The position numbers were made by a program, and so were the translations under genes. A DNA stretch of 54,414 bases from Methylobacterium sp. J-048 (lineage in GTDB: Bacteria > Pseudomonadota > Alphaproteobacteria > Rhizobiales > Beijerinckiaceae), in the NCBI RefSeq assembly GCF_022829515.1, contig NZ_JAKSYL010000088.1:1-54414 (forward strand), given 5' to 3'. This document shows positions 18,032 through 27,164 of the stretch, one piece after another. The stretch's first letter is position 1. The number at the start of each line of letters is the position of its first letter. Under the pieces are notes generated by a model. That model was not told the origin of the DNA, searched no databases, and worked only from the letters and a program-made list of their open reading frames with translations.

Positions 18032-20617
18032 ATGGATTCCGATCCCATCGTCCTGACCTGGCGCGCCGCCCGGCGCCTGCACGCGACCGCCGTCGCCCTC
18101 GTGGTCGGGCTCGGCGCCCCGCTCTGCGCGCTGGCCCTGCTGTGCCTGCGCGATCTGGTCGCGGTGCTGCCGCGCGACGAGGCGCCGACGCTGCCGTTCC
18201 TGCGGCTTGCCCTGTCGCTGCCCGGCCGCGAGCTCGTGCTGGCCCCCGGCTTCACGATGCGTCCGGCCGAGCTGGAACTCGCCGCCTTCCTGTGCATCGC
18301 CGCCTGTGCCTTGACCCTGGCGGGGATCGGCTGGGTCGTGGCGCGCCTGTGCTTCAAGGCCCAGAACCGGGCCGCGGACGCCGTCCGGGAAAGCGTCCTG
18401 CGGGCGATCCTCGACGCGCCGGCTGGGGCCCGGGACGAGGCGCGCAGCCTCGCCCGCCTGGTCGGCGAGGTTCTGGGACGAGGCGACCGGCTGCTCGCTG
18501 CCAGCATCGTGGTCCCGGCGATGACCCTGGCCGCGCTGCTCCTGGCGCTCGGCTTTGCCGGGCTTGCCGCGCCGCGGCTGATCCCGACCGCGGCGATCGG
18601 CCTGGCGGCGATCGGGCTGGCCTACGGGCTGGTCCTGGAGCGCGCCCGGGACCGGCAGGACCTGCGGCTGCGCTCCAGCACCCGGGCCGAGACCAACCTG
18701 AACGACCTGGTGCGGCGGCTGCCGGCCGTGCGCGTCCACGGGGCCGCCGCCCTCGAGCGGACGCGCATCGCGGCCCGGGTCGCGGCGATGCGCACCAACG
18801 TCGCCCGGGCCGAGGCGCGGCTGGCCTATGCACGGGCGCCGGCGCTCGCCCTGGCGGTGATCCTCCCGGCCATCGCCATCGGCACGGCCCTGTGGCGCTC
18901 CGCGACGCCGGGTGCCCCGCCGGCCCCGCCGGTCGATCCGGCCGCGTTGCTCGCGGCCACCGGAGCCTTCGGTCTCGCCGGCTGGCTCGCCGCGATCTGC
19001 GCCCGGCTCTGGACGGTGCGCAAATCCGTCCGCCCGCGCTTCCGCGACCTGGCGCGCCTCATCGCGATGCTCCAGGGGCGCCAGGCGAAGGCCGCCCGGA
19101 CGGGGCTCGCCCCGCCGCTCCCCCGGTCCGGGATCCTGGCGACGCAGGGGGTCGGCGCCTTCGACCCGGCCAGCGGCGAGCGGCTGACCGGCGTCGACGT
19201 CACCGTCGCCATGCCGAGCCATGTCGCGATCACCGGCAGCCGGGGCAGCGGCGCCCGGGTGCTGGCGGCGGTGCTGGCCGGCCAGATCGAGCCGACCGCG
19301 GGGGCCGTCACCTACGCGGGCGCGGACCTGCGCGGCTTCGACGCCGCCGAGCGCGCCCGCCGGATCGCCTTCGCGGCCGGGGAGGCGATCCTGATGGAGG
19401 GTTCGCTCCGGCAGAACCTGCTCTACGGTACCGAGCCGGCCAACGCCCCCGACGACATCGCGCTGATCGGCATCAGCCGGCTCACCGGGCTCGACGGCTT
19501 CGTCTACGCCCGCGGCCTGACCGGCCGCCTGGAGCCGGCGACCCAGCCCCGTCTGGCGGCGGCGATCGTCGCGGCCCGGCGGACCATGCGGGCGGCGCTC
19601 GCCGCCAAGGGCGCCGAGCGTCTGGTCGAGCCGTTCGACCCGGAGCGCTACAACCATCAGGCGAGCATCGGCGAGAACATCCTGTTCGGCGAGCCGGTGG
19701 GCGGCGCCTTCGCGCCCCTGCGGTTCGCCCGCCACCCCTACCTGCGGGCGGTGCTGGAGGCCGAGGAGCTGGTGCGGCCGCTCACCGAGATCGGCCTGTC
19801 GGTCGCCCGCAGCACGGTGGAAATCTTCGCCGATCTGCCCAACGACCATCCGCTCTTCGACAATTATTCGCTGTTCCAGGCCTCGGAGCGCGGCTACTTC
19901 GAAGATCTCGTGGTCCGCCTGCCCAATGCCGCGAGCTTGCGCCGCGGGGCCGCCGGCCAGCGCGACCGCACGCGGCTGATCGGGCTGGCCCTGCGCTACA
20001 GCGAGTCCCGGCACCGTTTCGGGCTGATCGACGACGCGTTCGAGCAGCGGCTGGTCCAGGCCCGCCGCTCATTCGCCCGGATGCTGCCGTCCCACCTCGC
20101 CGGCGCGGTGGAGTTCCACGATCCCGGCCGGGTCAATCCGGCCGCCAGCCTGGAGGAAAACCTGCTGTTCGGCCGGATCAGCCTCGGCGAGGCCAATGCC
20201 GAGCCGCGGGTGCGGGCGCTGGTGCAGCGGGTGCTGGCCGACGAGGGGCTCGAAGCCTCGGTCTACAGCCTCGGACTGGACAGCAAGGTCGAGATCCAAC
20301 CCAGTACCGGAGCGCTGGCGGACGGAGCCATCAACGCCCGGGAGCGCGTCGCGATCGAGCTGGCCCGCTGCCTCGCCCGCGAGCCCGACATCCTGGTGGT
20401 CGCGGTGGCGCCCGACGAGCGCAAGGTCGAGGGCGTGCGCGAGCGCTTGGCCCAGCTCCGGCAGGCGAGGGCCGGACGCGGCTTCATCGTCTGCCTGCCC
20501 GAAACGGGCGTGCCCGACGGGATCGAGCCGTTCGACGCGGTGATCGCGGTGGAGAACAGCGCCCTGGCCGCGCCCCCGGCCGCCGCGGTGGCCGAGATGG
20601 AGCCGGCCCTCGCTTGA
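18032..20617 (+). CDS. ABC-transporter-like protein with degenerate ATPase
   Basis: An 861-aa protein with an N-terminal membrane region (hydrophobic stretches at about 15-45, 75-110, 160-205, 270-295 and 305-330) and a C-terminal ABC-type domain. The P-loop reads GSRGSGAR (about 400), without the Lys and Ser/Thr of GxxGxGK[ST]. The LSGGQ signature is replaced by a GALADGAINARERVAIELAR stretch, and the Walker B position reads ILVVAVAPDE. Two insert segments, YNHQASIGENILFG and NPAASLEENLLFG, are typical of a Rhizobiales family of long ABC permease-ATPases. It is therefore a divergent member that may not hydrolyse ATP. The ATG has CGGAG 5 nt upstream. A long alternative frame in the next register is a shadow. 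Substrate is unknown. Confidence 0.8.
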   Translation: MDSDPIVLTWRAARRLHATAVALVVGLGAPLCALALLCLRDLVAVLPRDEAPTLPFLRLALSLPGRELVLAPGFTMRPAELELAAFLCIAACALTLAGIGWVVARLCFKAQNRAADAVRESVLRAILDAPAGARDEARSLARLVGEVLGRGDRLLAASIVVPAMTLAALLLALGFAGLAAPRLIPTAAIGLAAIGLAYGLVLERARDRQDLRLRSSTRAETNLNDLVRRLPAVRVHGAAALERTRIAARVAAMRTNVARAEARLAYARAPALALAVILPAIAIGTALWRSATPGAPPAPPVDPAALLAATGAFGLAGWLAAICARLWTVRKSVRPRFRDLARLIAMLQGRQAKAARTGLAPPLPRSGILATQGVGAFDPASGERLTGVDVTVAMPSHVAITGSRGSGARVLAAVLAGQIEPTAGAVTYAGADLRGFDAAERARRIAFAAGEAILMEGSLRQNLLYGTEPANAPDDIALIGISRLTGLDGFVYARGLTGRLEPATQPRLAAAIVAARRTMRAALAAKGAERLVEPFDPERYNHQASIGENILFGEPVGGAFAPLRFARHPYLRAVLEAEELVRPLTEIGLSVARSTVEIFADLPNDHPLFDNYSLFQASERGYFEDLVVRLPNAASLRRGAAGQRDRTRLIGLALRYSESRHRFGLIDDAFEQRLVQARRSFARMLPSHLAGAVEFHDPGRVNPAASLEENLLFGRISLGEANAEPRVRALVQRVLADEGLEASVYSLGLDSKVEIQPSTGALADGAINARERVAIELARCLAREPDILVVAVAPDERKVEGVRERLAQLRQARAGRGFIVCLPETGVPDGIEPFDAVIAVENSALAAPPAAAVAEMEPALA

Positions 20618-20718
20618 GCGCGACGGCCTCACGACGGCCGCAATAGCCGGTCAGGTCGGGACGCCGTGCCTGCCCGGCCCGATTCCCCCTCGCCCGGCCG
20701 ATCCAGCGCGGACGGTTC

Positions 20719-21921
20719 ATGCCCTTCCCGATACCAAGATCCTTCGCCGCCGGCCTCGCGCTGCTGACCGTCTGCGGTCCGGTCGCGGCGCTGGCCGGAA
20801 AGGCCGACGCGCCGATCCTGGCCGCGACGCTCGCCGTGATGGCGCAGAAGGGCACCACGGCCGGCGCCCCGGTGCTGTTCCGGGCCTACAAGAAGGAATC
20901 CGAGATCGAGGTCTGGAAGAAGGGCCCGGCCGGGTTCGTCCACATCAAGACCTTCCCGATCTGCCGCTGGTCCGGCCAGCTCGGCCCCAAGCGCAAGAAC
21001 GGCGACCGGCAGACCCCCGAGGGGTTCTATTCGGTGCCCCGGCGCCAGATGAACCCCAACTCGCACTATTACCTGTCCTTCGACGTCGGCTATCCCAACG
21101 CCTACGACCGCGCCCATGGCGGCACCGGCTCGGCCGTGATGGTCCACGGCATCTGCTCGTCGATGGGCTGCTTCGCCATGACCGACGGCACGGTCGGCGA
21201 GATCTACGCCATCGCCCGGGAGGCCCTGAACGGCGGCCAGGCGGCCTTCCAGTTCCAGTCCTACCCGTTCCGGATGAGCGCCGAGAATATGGCCCGCCAC
21301 CGCACGGACCCGAACATCGGGTTCTGGCGCGAGCTCAAGGCCGGCTCCGACCGGTTCGAGGCGACCCGGGAGGAGCTTCAGGTCTCGGTGGTCGCCGGCC
21401 GCTACGCCTTCGCGCCGTCCCGGGATCCCGCCCGCGAGGCCGCCGTCGCGACCTACCGCGCCATTGAGGAGGCCCGCATGGCGGCGCTCGCCGATGCCGG
21501 CGAACCGGCCGTGCGCACGACCTATTCCGATGGCGGCCAGCACGCCTTCTGGGCGGCCTACACGGCCCGGGGCGGCGCGGTCGGCGACATCAGCCGGCCG
21601 GAGGCGCTGGCCTTCGCCGGCCAGGAAGTGGTGGTCGTGCCGGGCCACCGGGCGCCGCGCCCGGTGCCGGAGACCGTCTGGGCGACCTGGGGCGGGCCGA
21701 ATTCCGGGCTCGCGCTGCGGCAGATGGCCGGCTTCGTGCCGGTCTACGAGCGGGCGCCCGATCCGTTCGGGGCGCTGGCGGGCCGCCTCCCGGCGCGCTA
21801 CGGCGACGGCCTGCCATCCCTGCTGGCGGCGGCACTCGCCGAATCTCCCGGCACGGCCGCCGGACACCCGATTCGGGCTGGCGCGGGTGCGGGCCTGATC
21901 GCCTCCGCCGAGCGCCTCTAG
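20719..21921 (+). CDS. L,D-transpeptidase (YkuD family)
   Basis: A 400-aa exported enzyme with a signal peptide (about 1-26). The YkuD domain (about 50-185) has the catalytic motif with H143, S148, G150 and C151 in HGICSSMGCFAM. Such enzymes form 3-3 peptidoglycan cross-links or attach proteins to peptidoglycan in the periplasm. Closest in layout are YafK-type proteins, with KGPAGFVHIKTFPICRWSG and GDRQTPEGFY preceding the active site. The C-terminal ~215 residues are not recognised and are longer than in YafK. It lies 101 nt behind the ABC-like gene. Confidence 0.9.
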   Translation: MPFPIPRSFAAGLALLTVCGPVAALAGKADAPILAATLAVMAQKGTTAGAPVLFRAYKKESEIEVWKKGPAGFVHIKTFPICRWSGQLGPKRKNGDRQTPEGFYSVPRRQMNPNSHYYLSFDVGYPNAYDRAHGGTGSAVMVHGICSSMGCFAMTDGTVGEIYAIAREALNGGQAAFQFQSYPFRMSAENMARHRTDPNIGFWRELKAGSDRFEATREELQVSVVAGRYAFAPSRDPAREAAVATYRAIEEARMAALADAGEPAVRTTYSDGGQHAFWAAYTARGGAVGDISRPEALAFAGQEVVVVPGHRAPRPVPETVWATWGGPNSGLALRQMAGFVPVYERAPDPFGALAGRLPARYGDGLPSLLAAALAESPGTAAGHPIRAGAGAGLIASAERL

Positions 21922-22000
21922 GCATGCACCGGCCCCCGAAAGCGGCCCATCCGTGTGCGCGGCCGCACATCACGACGGCGTGCGGACCCCCAATTCATTG

Positions 22001-22045
22001 TACGGCAGGGGATGAGCGGTACTCCTGTCCCGTCGGCCTGCCGTA
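22001..22045 (+). promoter_or_regulatory. long hairpin between LDT and MBL genes
   Basis: TACGGCAGG (22001-22009) pairs perfectly with CCTGCCGTA (22037-22045). Inside, GGGA/TCCC and GAG/CTC can extend the stem around a small loop. It lies 79 nt after the transpeptidase stop and 81 nt before the MBL start. There is no T-run, so it is a poor intrinsic terminator. It could be a leader element or a repeat. Confidence 0.4.
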
Positions 22046-22126
22046 TTCAGCGCTACCTTCCCGGAACGGCGACGGGGTCTCGATCGTAACGGATCGGGAC
22101 CGACTGTCCGCAGATTCGTGATCGCC

Positions 22127-23068
22127 ATGTCCAAGTGTTCCGAGCCGACTATCCGTGCGGCCGACGAGGGCCTCGTCCTCCGATTCTGGGGAGTCCGCGG
22201 CTCTACGCCGGTCAGCGGCCCGCAATATGCTGAGTTCGGCGGCAGCACGCCCTGCATCGAGGTGCGCTGCGGCGAGCGGATGTTCGTGGTCGACGCCGGC
22301 TCGGGCATCTACAACCTCGGCCAGGGCCACCGCACCGATCTGCCGCGGGACGTCGACCTGCTGTTCACCCACCTGCATCTCGACCACACGGCGGGCCTTC
22401 CGTTCTTCAAGCCGGCGGTCCTCGACTGCGACCGGGTGATCAACACCTATTGCGGCAATCTCGGCGGCGAATCGGCCGGCCCGACCCTCGATCGCCTGTT
22501 CGCGCCGCCGCTCTTCCCGGTTACCCTCGACAGGCTGTGCTGCACCTTCAACCACCACGGTTTCGAGGCCGGCCAGACCCTGACCTTCGCGGACGGTTCG
22601 CGGGTCGACACGATCCTGCTGAACCATCCGCAGGGATCGGTGGGCTACCGATTCGAGCATGATGGCCGGCGCCTGTGCCTGATCAGCGACATCGAGCACA
22701 GCGACCCCTGGCCGGACCCCGAGCTGGCCCGGTTCGTCGCGGGGGCCGACCTGATGGTCTATGACGGCATGTTCACCGACGGCGAGTATCCGACCTGCCG
22801 CGGCTGGGGGCACTCGACCTGGCAGAAGGGCGTCGAGCTGGCGCGGATGGCCGGCGTCAAGGCGCTGGCGATCATCCACCTGCACCCGGCCCATTCCGAT
22901 ACGGCGCTCCGCGACATGGAGGCGGACCTCCAGGCGGAGATGCCCACCGCCTTCATCGCCCGGGAGAGCCAGAGCATCACGGTCGGCGCGCCCCGCTCGG
23001 TGAGCCGCCGGGCCGGCAACCGCCCCCCGGTGACGCGCGAGGTCCGGCGCCGGATCAAGGTCGCCTGA
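22127..23068 (+). CDS. MBL-fold metallo-hydrolase
   Basis: A 313-aa cytosolic metallo-beta-lactamase-fold hydrolase. The metal motif is H82-L-H84-L-D86-H87 (THLHLDHTAG). The N-terminus LRFWGVRGSTPVSGP and FGGSTPCIEV is typical of a bacterial subgroup often named after cyclic-nucleotide phosphodiesterases or PhnP. Further ligands lie in NHPQGSVGYRF, SDIEHS, YDGMF and IIHLHPAHSD. The substrate cannot be told from sequence. ATG at 22127 is preferred over a GTG three codons upstream. A GGAAC-N17-CGTA sequence upstream is one base off a sigma-EcfG promoter and is weak. Confidence 0.88.
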   Translation: MSKCSEPTIRAADEGLVLRFWGVRGSTPVSGPQYAEFGGSTPCIEVRCGERMFVVDAGSGIYNLGQGHRTDLPRDVDLLFTHLHLDHTAGLPFFKPAVLDCDRVINTYCGNLGGESAGPTLDRLFAPPLFPVTLDRLCCTFNHHGFEAGQTLTFADGSRVDTILLNHPQGSVGYRFEHDGRRLCLISDIEHSDPWPDPELARFVAGADLMVYDGMFTDGEYPTCRGWGHSTWQKGVELARMAGVKALAIIHLHPAHSDTALRDMEADLQAEMPTAFIARESQSITVGAPRSVSRRAGNRPPVTREVRRRIKVA

Positions 23069-23077
23069 TCGTCTCGG

Positions 23078-23275
23078 TCAGACGGAGCGCCTGCTGCGGG
23101 ACCGGCTGAACCAGCGATAGGCGAACAGCACGAACAGCGCGACGCCGATGGTCAGGATGCTCCAGCCGTAATTGGTGACGAGTTGCGCGTCGATCGGATG
23201 CCCGATCAGGCCCAGCGCGACGAGCAGTCCGAAGACGGCGATCACCGCCGAGACGAGCATCCCTAGAATCATCAT
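23078..23275 (-). CDS. small two-helix membrane protein
   Basis: A 65-aa protein with two hydrophobic helices (about 3-25 and 36-55) and a basic tail (SRSRSRRS). I do not recognise a family. The ATG-ATG at 23275 is preceded by GGGG at a short distance; a GTG four codons upstream is also possible. It is convergent with the MBL gene (9-nt gap) and divergent from the NDUFA9-like gene. It could be a membrane-stress or assembly peptide, but nothing in the sequence says which. Confidence 0.6.
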   Translation of the reverse strand: MMILGMLVSAVIAVFGLLVALGLIGHPIDAQLVTNYGWSILTIGVALFVLFAYRWFSRSRSRRSV

Positions 23276-23484
23276 GGTCCCCGGCACGTCCCGGCCGGCG
23301 CACCGGCCCGGCGAATTCGTCCGTGGAAATGCACGGGCGCGGTGCCCGTTCCCGGTCGCGTCGGGCGCCGCGAGACGCTAATCGCGCCCTGGCGCGCATG
23401 AGCGGGTCCCAAGGCGCCGAACTTAGGCTAAGTAGGCCCGCACGACGGCGCCCCGGGGCGCGCGAGGAGCCCGAGACCACGGCG

Positions 23485-24705
23485 ATGACCGGCCCACAGA
23501 CCACGCCTCAGGACAGCATGCCCGCATCCACCGCCGCAACGGGCCCGCTGCGCCCGCAATCCCAGCTCGTGACGATCTTCGGCGGCTCCGGCTTCCTGGG
23601 CCGCCACGTGGTGCGGGCGCTCGCCAAGCGCGGCTACCGGATCCGCGTCGCGGTGCGCCGGCCGGACCTGGCGCTGTTCCTGCAGCCGTTGGGCAAGGTC
23701 AACCAGATCGTGGCCGTCCAGGCCAACCTCCGCTACCCCGAATCGGTGGCCCGTGCGTCCGAGCGCTCGGACGTGGTGATCAACCTCGTCGGCATCCTGC
23801 AGGAGACCGGCTCGCAGAGCTTCGCGCGGCTGCAGGTCGACGGGGCCGCGGAGATCGCCCGCGCCGCCGCCCGGCAGGGCGCCCGGATGATCCACGTCTC
23901 GGCGATCGGGGCGGACCCGGCCTCGCCGTCGCACTACGCCCGCACCAAGGCCGAGGGCGAGGCCCGGGTCTTCGCCGCCTGCCCGGACGCCGTGGTGTTC
24001 CGGCCGTCGCTGGTCTTCGGGCCGGGCGACAGTTTCTTCAACCGCTTCGCCGGGCTGGCCCGGGCGCTGCCGGTGCTGCCGCTGGCGGGCGGCCAGTCGC
24101 GGTTCCAGCCGGTCTTCGTCGGCGACGTCGCCGAGGCGATCGCCCGGGCGGTCGACGGCGCCGTGCCGGGCGGCAAGGTCTACGAGCTCGGCGGACCGGA
24201 GGTGGCGACCCTCGAGCACCTCGTGCGCTACATGCTGAAGACGATCCAGCGCAAGCGTGCCGTGGTCGACCTGCCGCTGCCGGTGGCCAAGCTCCAGGCC
24301 CGGCTCCTGGAGGTCGCCGACACCCTGACCTTCGGCCTGTTGCCCGACAGCCTGAAGCTCACCCGCGACCAGGTGATCCTGCTCCAGAACGACAACGTCG
24401 TGTCCGAGGCCGCCAAGGCCGAGGGCCGGACCATCGAGGCGCTCGGGATCACTCCGACCGCCGCCGAGGCGGTGGTGCCGGGCTATCTCTGGCCGTTCCG
24501 CAAGGCCGGTCAGTTCGCCACCGACCGGGACGAGGAATACCTGGCCGAGGTGCCCGACTCGATCGCACCGACGCCCATGGGGCCCGGCTCCCAGCACAGG
24601 CCGCAGACCGCGTCAGGGCCGGCGATCGGCGCCGATGCCGGCAGCTCTCCCGGGAGCGCCCAGAGCCGCATGGGCACCCGCTGGGGCACCCGGACGATGA
24701 GCTGA
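23485..24705 (+). CDS. NDUFA9-like NAD(P)-binding protein
   Basis: A 406-aa atypical short-chain dehydrogenase of the family related to the mitochondrial complex I accessory subunit NDUFA9. The Rossmann motif is IFGGSGFLGRHVVRAL (about 31-46). NLVGILQETG and SHYARTKAEGE (with the Tyr-x3-Lys pair) follow the family. FRPSLVFGPGDSFFNRFAGLA marks the substrate region. In alphaproteobacteria the protein may bind quinone or assist complex I; that is family-level inference. Two starts compete: ATG 23485, and ATG 23518 with AGGA about 6 nt upstream. The second would remove a 11-residue non-conserved leader. Confidence 0.88.
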   Translation: MTGPQTTPQDSMPASTAATGPLRPQSQLVTIFGGSGFLGRHVVRALAKRGYRIRVAVRRPDLALFLQPLGKVNQIVAVQANLRYPESVARASERSDVVINLVGILQETGSQSFARLQVDGAAEIARAAARQGARMIHVSAIGADPASPSHYARTKAEGEARVFAACPDAVVFRPSLVFGPGDSFFNRFAGLARALPVLPLAGGQSRFQPVFVGDVAEAIARAVDGAVPGGKVYELGGPEVATLEHLVRYMLKTIQRKRAVVDLPLPVAKLQARLLEVADTLTFGLLPDSLKLTRDQVILLQNDNVVSEAAKAEGRTIEALGITPTAAEAVVPGYLWPFRKAGQFATDRDEEYLAEVPDSIAPTPMGPGSQHRPQTASGPAIGADAGSSPGSAQSRMGTRWGTRTMS

Positions 24706-24709
24706 GTCA

Positions 24710-24832
24710 GGGTTTCAAAATGTCTTCGACCTTTTGCGGGTCCAGGGCGGAGCCCTGGGTCGAGCGAAGCTTGATGCCATCGGGGCTCCGCCCCGATACC
24801 CCGCCAAAGGGCCGCGGGCCCTTTGGAAACCC
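24710..24832 (+). repeat. multi-hairpin dispersed repeat, copy A
   Basis: Bounded by GGGTTTC and GAAACCC, which can pair. Inside lie up to four hairpins: an imperfect AAAATGTCTTCGACCTTTT, CAGGGCGGAGCCCTG, TCGGGGCTCCGCCCCGA and AAAGGGCCGCGGGCCCTTT. It starts 5 nt after the NDUFA9-like stop. Copies B to E share this plan. It may end transcription of the upstream gene. Confidence 0.85.
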
Positions 24833-24950
24833 GTTTCCTTGCCGGTGGGCGGGTTTATATCCCCGCGTTCTCCTTGAAGGAGACAACGCCTGACCTCGTC
24901 CGGGACTGCACGATGATGAAGACCCCGTGGAACGGATCGGCAGGCCCGGC

Positions 24951-25910
24951 GTGAAGCGCATCCTCGTCACCGGCGCGGCAGGCTTCGTCGGCGGCCACGT
25001 CCTGCCGCTCCTGGCCGGCTCGGGCGCCCGGGTGGTCGGGATCGGCCGCGGGGCGCCTCCGAGCCTGCCCGCGGGTCTCGCCTACGAGCGCATCGACCTC
25101 CTCGACGCGGCGGCGCTCGGCGCCTTCGTGGCGCGCTTCCGGCCGACCGAGATCCTCCACTTGGCCGGCCTCGCCTCGGTCGGCGAGGCCGCCTCCGGGC
25201 CAGGGCAGACCTGGCGGGTGAACGTCAACGGCCTGATGAACCTCGTGGCGGCCGTCGAGGCGGTGCCCGGTTCCACGTTCTTCTTCGTCAGCTCCGGCGA
25301 GGTCTACGGCAGTGCCTTCCTGGCCGGCCACGCGCTGTCCGAAGAGGCCGAGCCCCTGCCGCGCAACACCTACGCCCGGTCGAAATGGGTCGGCGAGCAG
25401 CTGCTGCGCGACCTGCTGCCCCGGATCGGCGTGAAGCTCGTGGTGCTGCGGCCGTTCAACCATATCGGCCCGGGCCAGGACGAGCGCTTCGTCGTGGCGT
25501 CCTTCGCCGGGCAGATCGCCCGGATCGAGGCCGGCCGCGCGCCGCCGCTCCTCGACGTCGGCAACCTGTCCTCGTACCGCGACTTCCTCGACGTGGCCGA
25601 CGTGGCGGGCGCCTATGCCGACCTGATCGGCCGGGCGGAGAGCCTGGCGGACGGGAGCGTGTTCAACATCAGCTCCGGCCAGCCGCGCACGATCGCCAGC
25701 GTGCTCGACGGCCTGCGGGCGCGCGCCCGGGTGCCGTTCGAGATCCGCATCGCCCCGGAGCGGGTGCGCCCGAACGAGATCCCGCTGGCGGCGGGCGATT
25801 CCACCCGCCTGCACGACGCTACCGGCTGGCAGCCGCGGGTCGCCTGGGACGACGCCCTGACCCGGGTGCTGGACGATGCCCGCGTCCGGCTGGCCCCGGC
25901 CGAGGGCTGA
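24951..25910 (+). CDS. NAD-dependent epimerase, GDP-6-deoxymannose reductase-like
   Basis: A 319-aa extended short-chain dehydrogenase. The NAD(P) motif is TGAAGFVGGHV (about 7-17). The active site reads SSGEVYG...YARSKWVGEQ, with the Ser/Tyr/Lys catalytic set. RPFNHIGPGQDERFVVASF and VGNLSSYRDFLDVADV closely follow GDP-4-dehydro-6-deoxymannose reductases (RMD), which make GDP-rhamnose for surface polysaccharide. No glycosyltransferase or GMD gene is nearby, so the exact sugar is uncertain. No ATG fits. GTG at 24951 starts directly at the conserved KRILVTG, and GTG at 24927 would add eight residues. Confidence 0.82.
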   Translation: MKRILVTGAAGFVGGHVLPLLAGSGARVVGIGRGAPPSLPAGLAYERIDLLDAAALGAFVARFRPTEILHLAGLASVGEAASGPGQTWRVNVNGLMNLVAAVEAVPGSTFFFVSSGEVYGSAFLAGHALSEEAEPLPRNTYARSKWVGEQLLRDLLPRIGVKLVVLRPFNHIGPGQDERFVVASFAGQIARIEAGRAPPLLDVGNLSSYRDFLDVADVAGAYADLIGRAESLADGSVFNISSGQPRTIASVLDGLRARARVPFEIRIAPERVRPNEIPLAAGDSTRLHDATGWQPRVAWDDALTRVLDDARVRLAPAEG

Positions 25911-25917
25911 GCGCGCG

Positions 25918-27120
25918 CTACCGCACCACGCCCTTCGCCACCAGCGCGTCCCGCGCCTCCGCCGAAACCTCCAGCCGCTCGGCCAGGATTTCCTGGCTCG
26001 AATCCCCGAGGCCCGGCGGCATGCGGCGCACGGGCAGGCGGCGCCCGTCGAGCCGGTAGGGCGGGGCGATGACGTGGGCGTTGCCGCTTCCCTCGACCAC
26101 CAGCCCGGCCTCCTGCGCGCGCGGGCAGGTCAGCGCTTCGCGCAGGCCCATCACCTCGCCGCAGGGGATACCCGCCCCGCGCAGGCGCGCGATCAGGGCC
26201 GCCCGCTCCCATTGGGCGAGTTCCGCCTCCAGGATCGGGATGAAGGCCGCCCGGTTCTTCGAGCGGTCGAGATTGGTGGAAAAGCGCGGGTCGACGCACA
26301 GGTCCGGCCGCTCCAGCACCAGCTCGCAGAAGCGGCGGTACTGGGCGTTGTTGCCCACCGTGATCACCACGGGGCCGTCGCCGGCCTCGAACACCCCGTA
26401 GGGCACGATCGACGGATGGGCGTTGCCGTAGCGCGGCGGATCGATGCCCCGGGCCAGCGCCTCCAGCCCGTAATAGGAGGTCAGCGCCACGCCGCAATCG
26501 AACAGGGCGAGGTCGATGGTCCGGCCGCGCCCGGTGCGCTCGCGCTGGAACAGGGCCGCCAGCACGGCCTGGGCGGCGTATTGCCCGGTGAACAGGTCCA
26601 CCGCCGCGACCCCGAACTTCAGGGGCGGCCCGCCGGCCTCGCCGTTGAGCGCCATCACCCCGGATTCGCCCTGCACCACGAGGTCGTAGCCGGGCCGGGT
26701 CGCTTCCGAGCCGTCGGAGCTGTAGCCGGCGATCGAGCAGTAGATCAGCCCGGAATTCTCGGCCGCGAGCGCTGCGTAGCCGAGGCCGAGCTTCTCGGCC
26801 CCGCCGGTCTTGAAGTTCTGGACCAGCACGTCGCTCTCGCGGGCCAGCGCCTTGACGATCGCCAGCCCTTCCGGCGTGGCGAGATCGACCCCGATCGAGC
26901 GCTTGTTGCGGTTCACGCTGTCGAAATACGAGGTGTTGCCGGGGGTGGTCGCCACGCCCCAGTCGCGCGTGTCGTCGCCGCGCTCCGGGTGCTCGACCTT
27001 GATCACGTCGGCGCCGAGATCGCCGAGCACCTGCGCGCACCACGGCCCGGCCAGGACCCGGGACAGGTCGAGGACGCGGATCCCGGCCAGGGGGAGGTCG
27101 GATGACGACTCAGATTCCAT
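25918..27120 (-). CDS. CaiB/BaiF-family CoA-transferase
   Basis: A 400-aa family III CoA-transferase. The N-terminus has the usual LAGIRVLDLSRVLAGPWCAQ, then LGADVIKVEHPERGDDTR. The catalytic Asp that forms the anhydride is D175 in AAVDLFTGQYAAQAV, equal to Asp169 of formyl-CoA transferase. Such enzymes move CoA between carboxylic acids, often succinyl-CoA to a dicarboxylic or unusual acid. It lies beside the beta-oxidation genes and could activate their substrate, since the locus lacks a CoA ligase. The specific acid is unknown. It is convergent with the epimerase gene (7-nt gap) and 174 nt downstream of the IclR gene on the same strand. Confidence 0.92.
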   Translation of the reverse strand: MESESSSDLPLAGIRVLDLSRVLAGPWCAQVLGDLGADVIKVEHPERGDDTRDWGVATTPGNTSYFDSVNRNKRSIGVDLATPEGLAIVKALARESDVLVQNFKTGGAEKLGLGYAALAAENSGLIYCSIAGYSSDGSEATRPGYDLVVQGESGVMALNGEAGGPPLKFGVAAVDLFTGQYAAQAVLAALFQRERTGRGRTIDLALFDCGVALTSYYGLEALARGIDPPRYGNAHPSIVPYGVFEAGDGPVVITVGNNAQYRRFCELVLERPDLCVDPRFSTNLDRSKNRAAFIPILEAELAQWERAALIARLRGAGIPCGEVMGLREALTCPRAQEAGLVVEGSGNAHVIAPPYRLDGRRLPVRRMPPGLGDSSQEILAERLEVSAEARDALVAKGVVR

Positions 27121-27164
27121 CGGAAAGGTCCTCAGAGCGCGTGCATCACACGGTGAAAAGTCCT

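Noticed and set aside
22079..22105. GGAAC-N17-CGTA upstream of the MBL gene as a sigma-EcfG promoter
   Set aside because: The -10 has a mismatch in the conserved GTT. Kept only as a note.
23330..23365. GGAAC-N16-CATT on the minus strand upstream of the small membrane gene, and a like case near 50110
   Set aside because: CATT does not match the CGTT core; such matches are expected by chance in GC-rich DNA.
24707..24970. Minus-strand frame ending in SALDPQKVEDILKP and similar peptides near other repeats
   Set aside because: The similar peptides arise because the frames run through copies of the multi-hairpin repeat, not from homologous genes.
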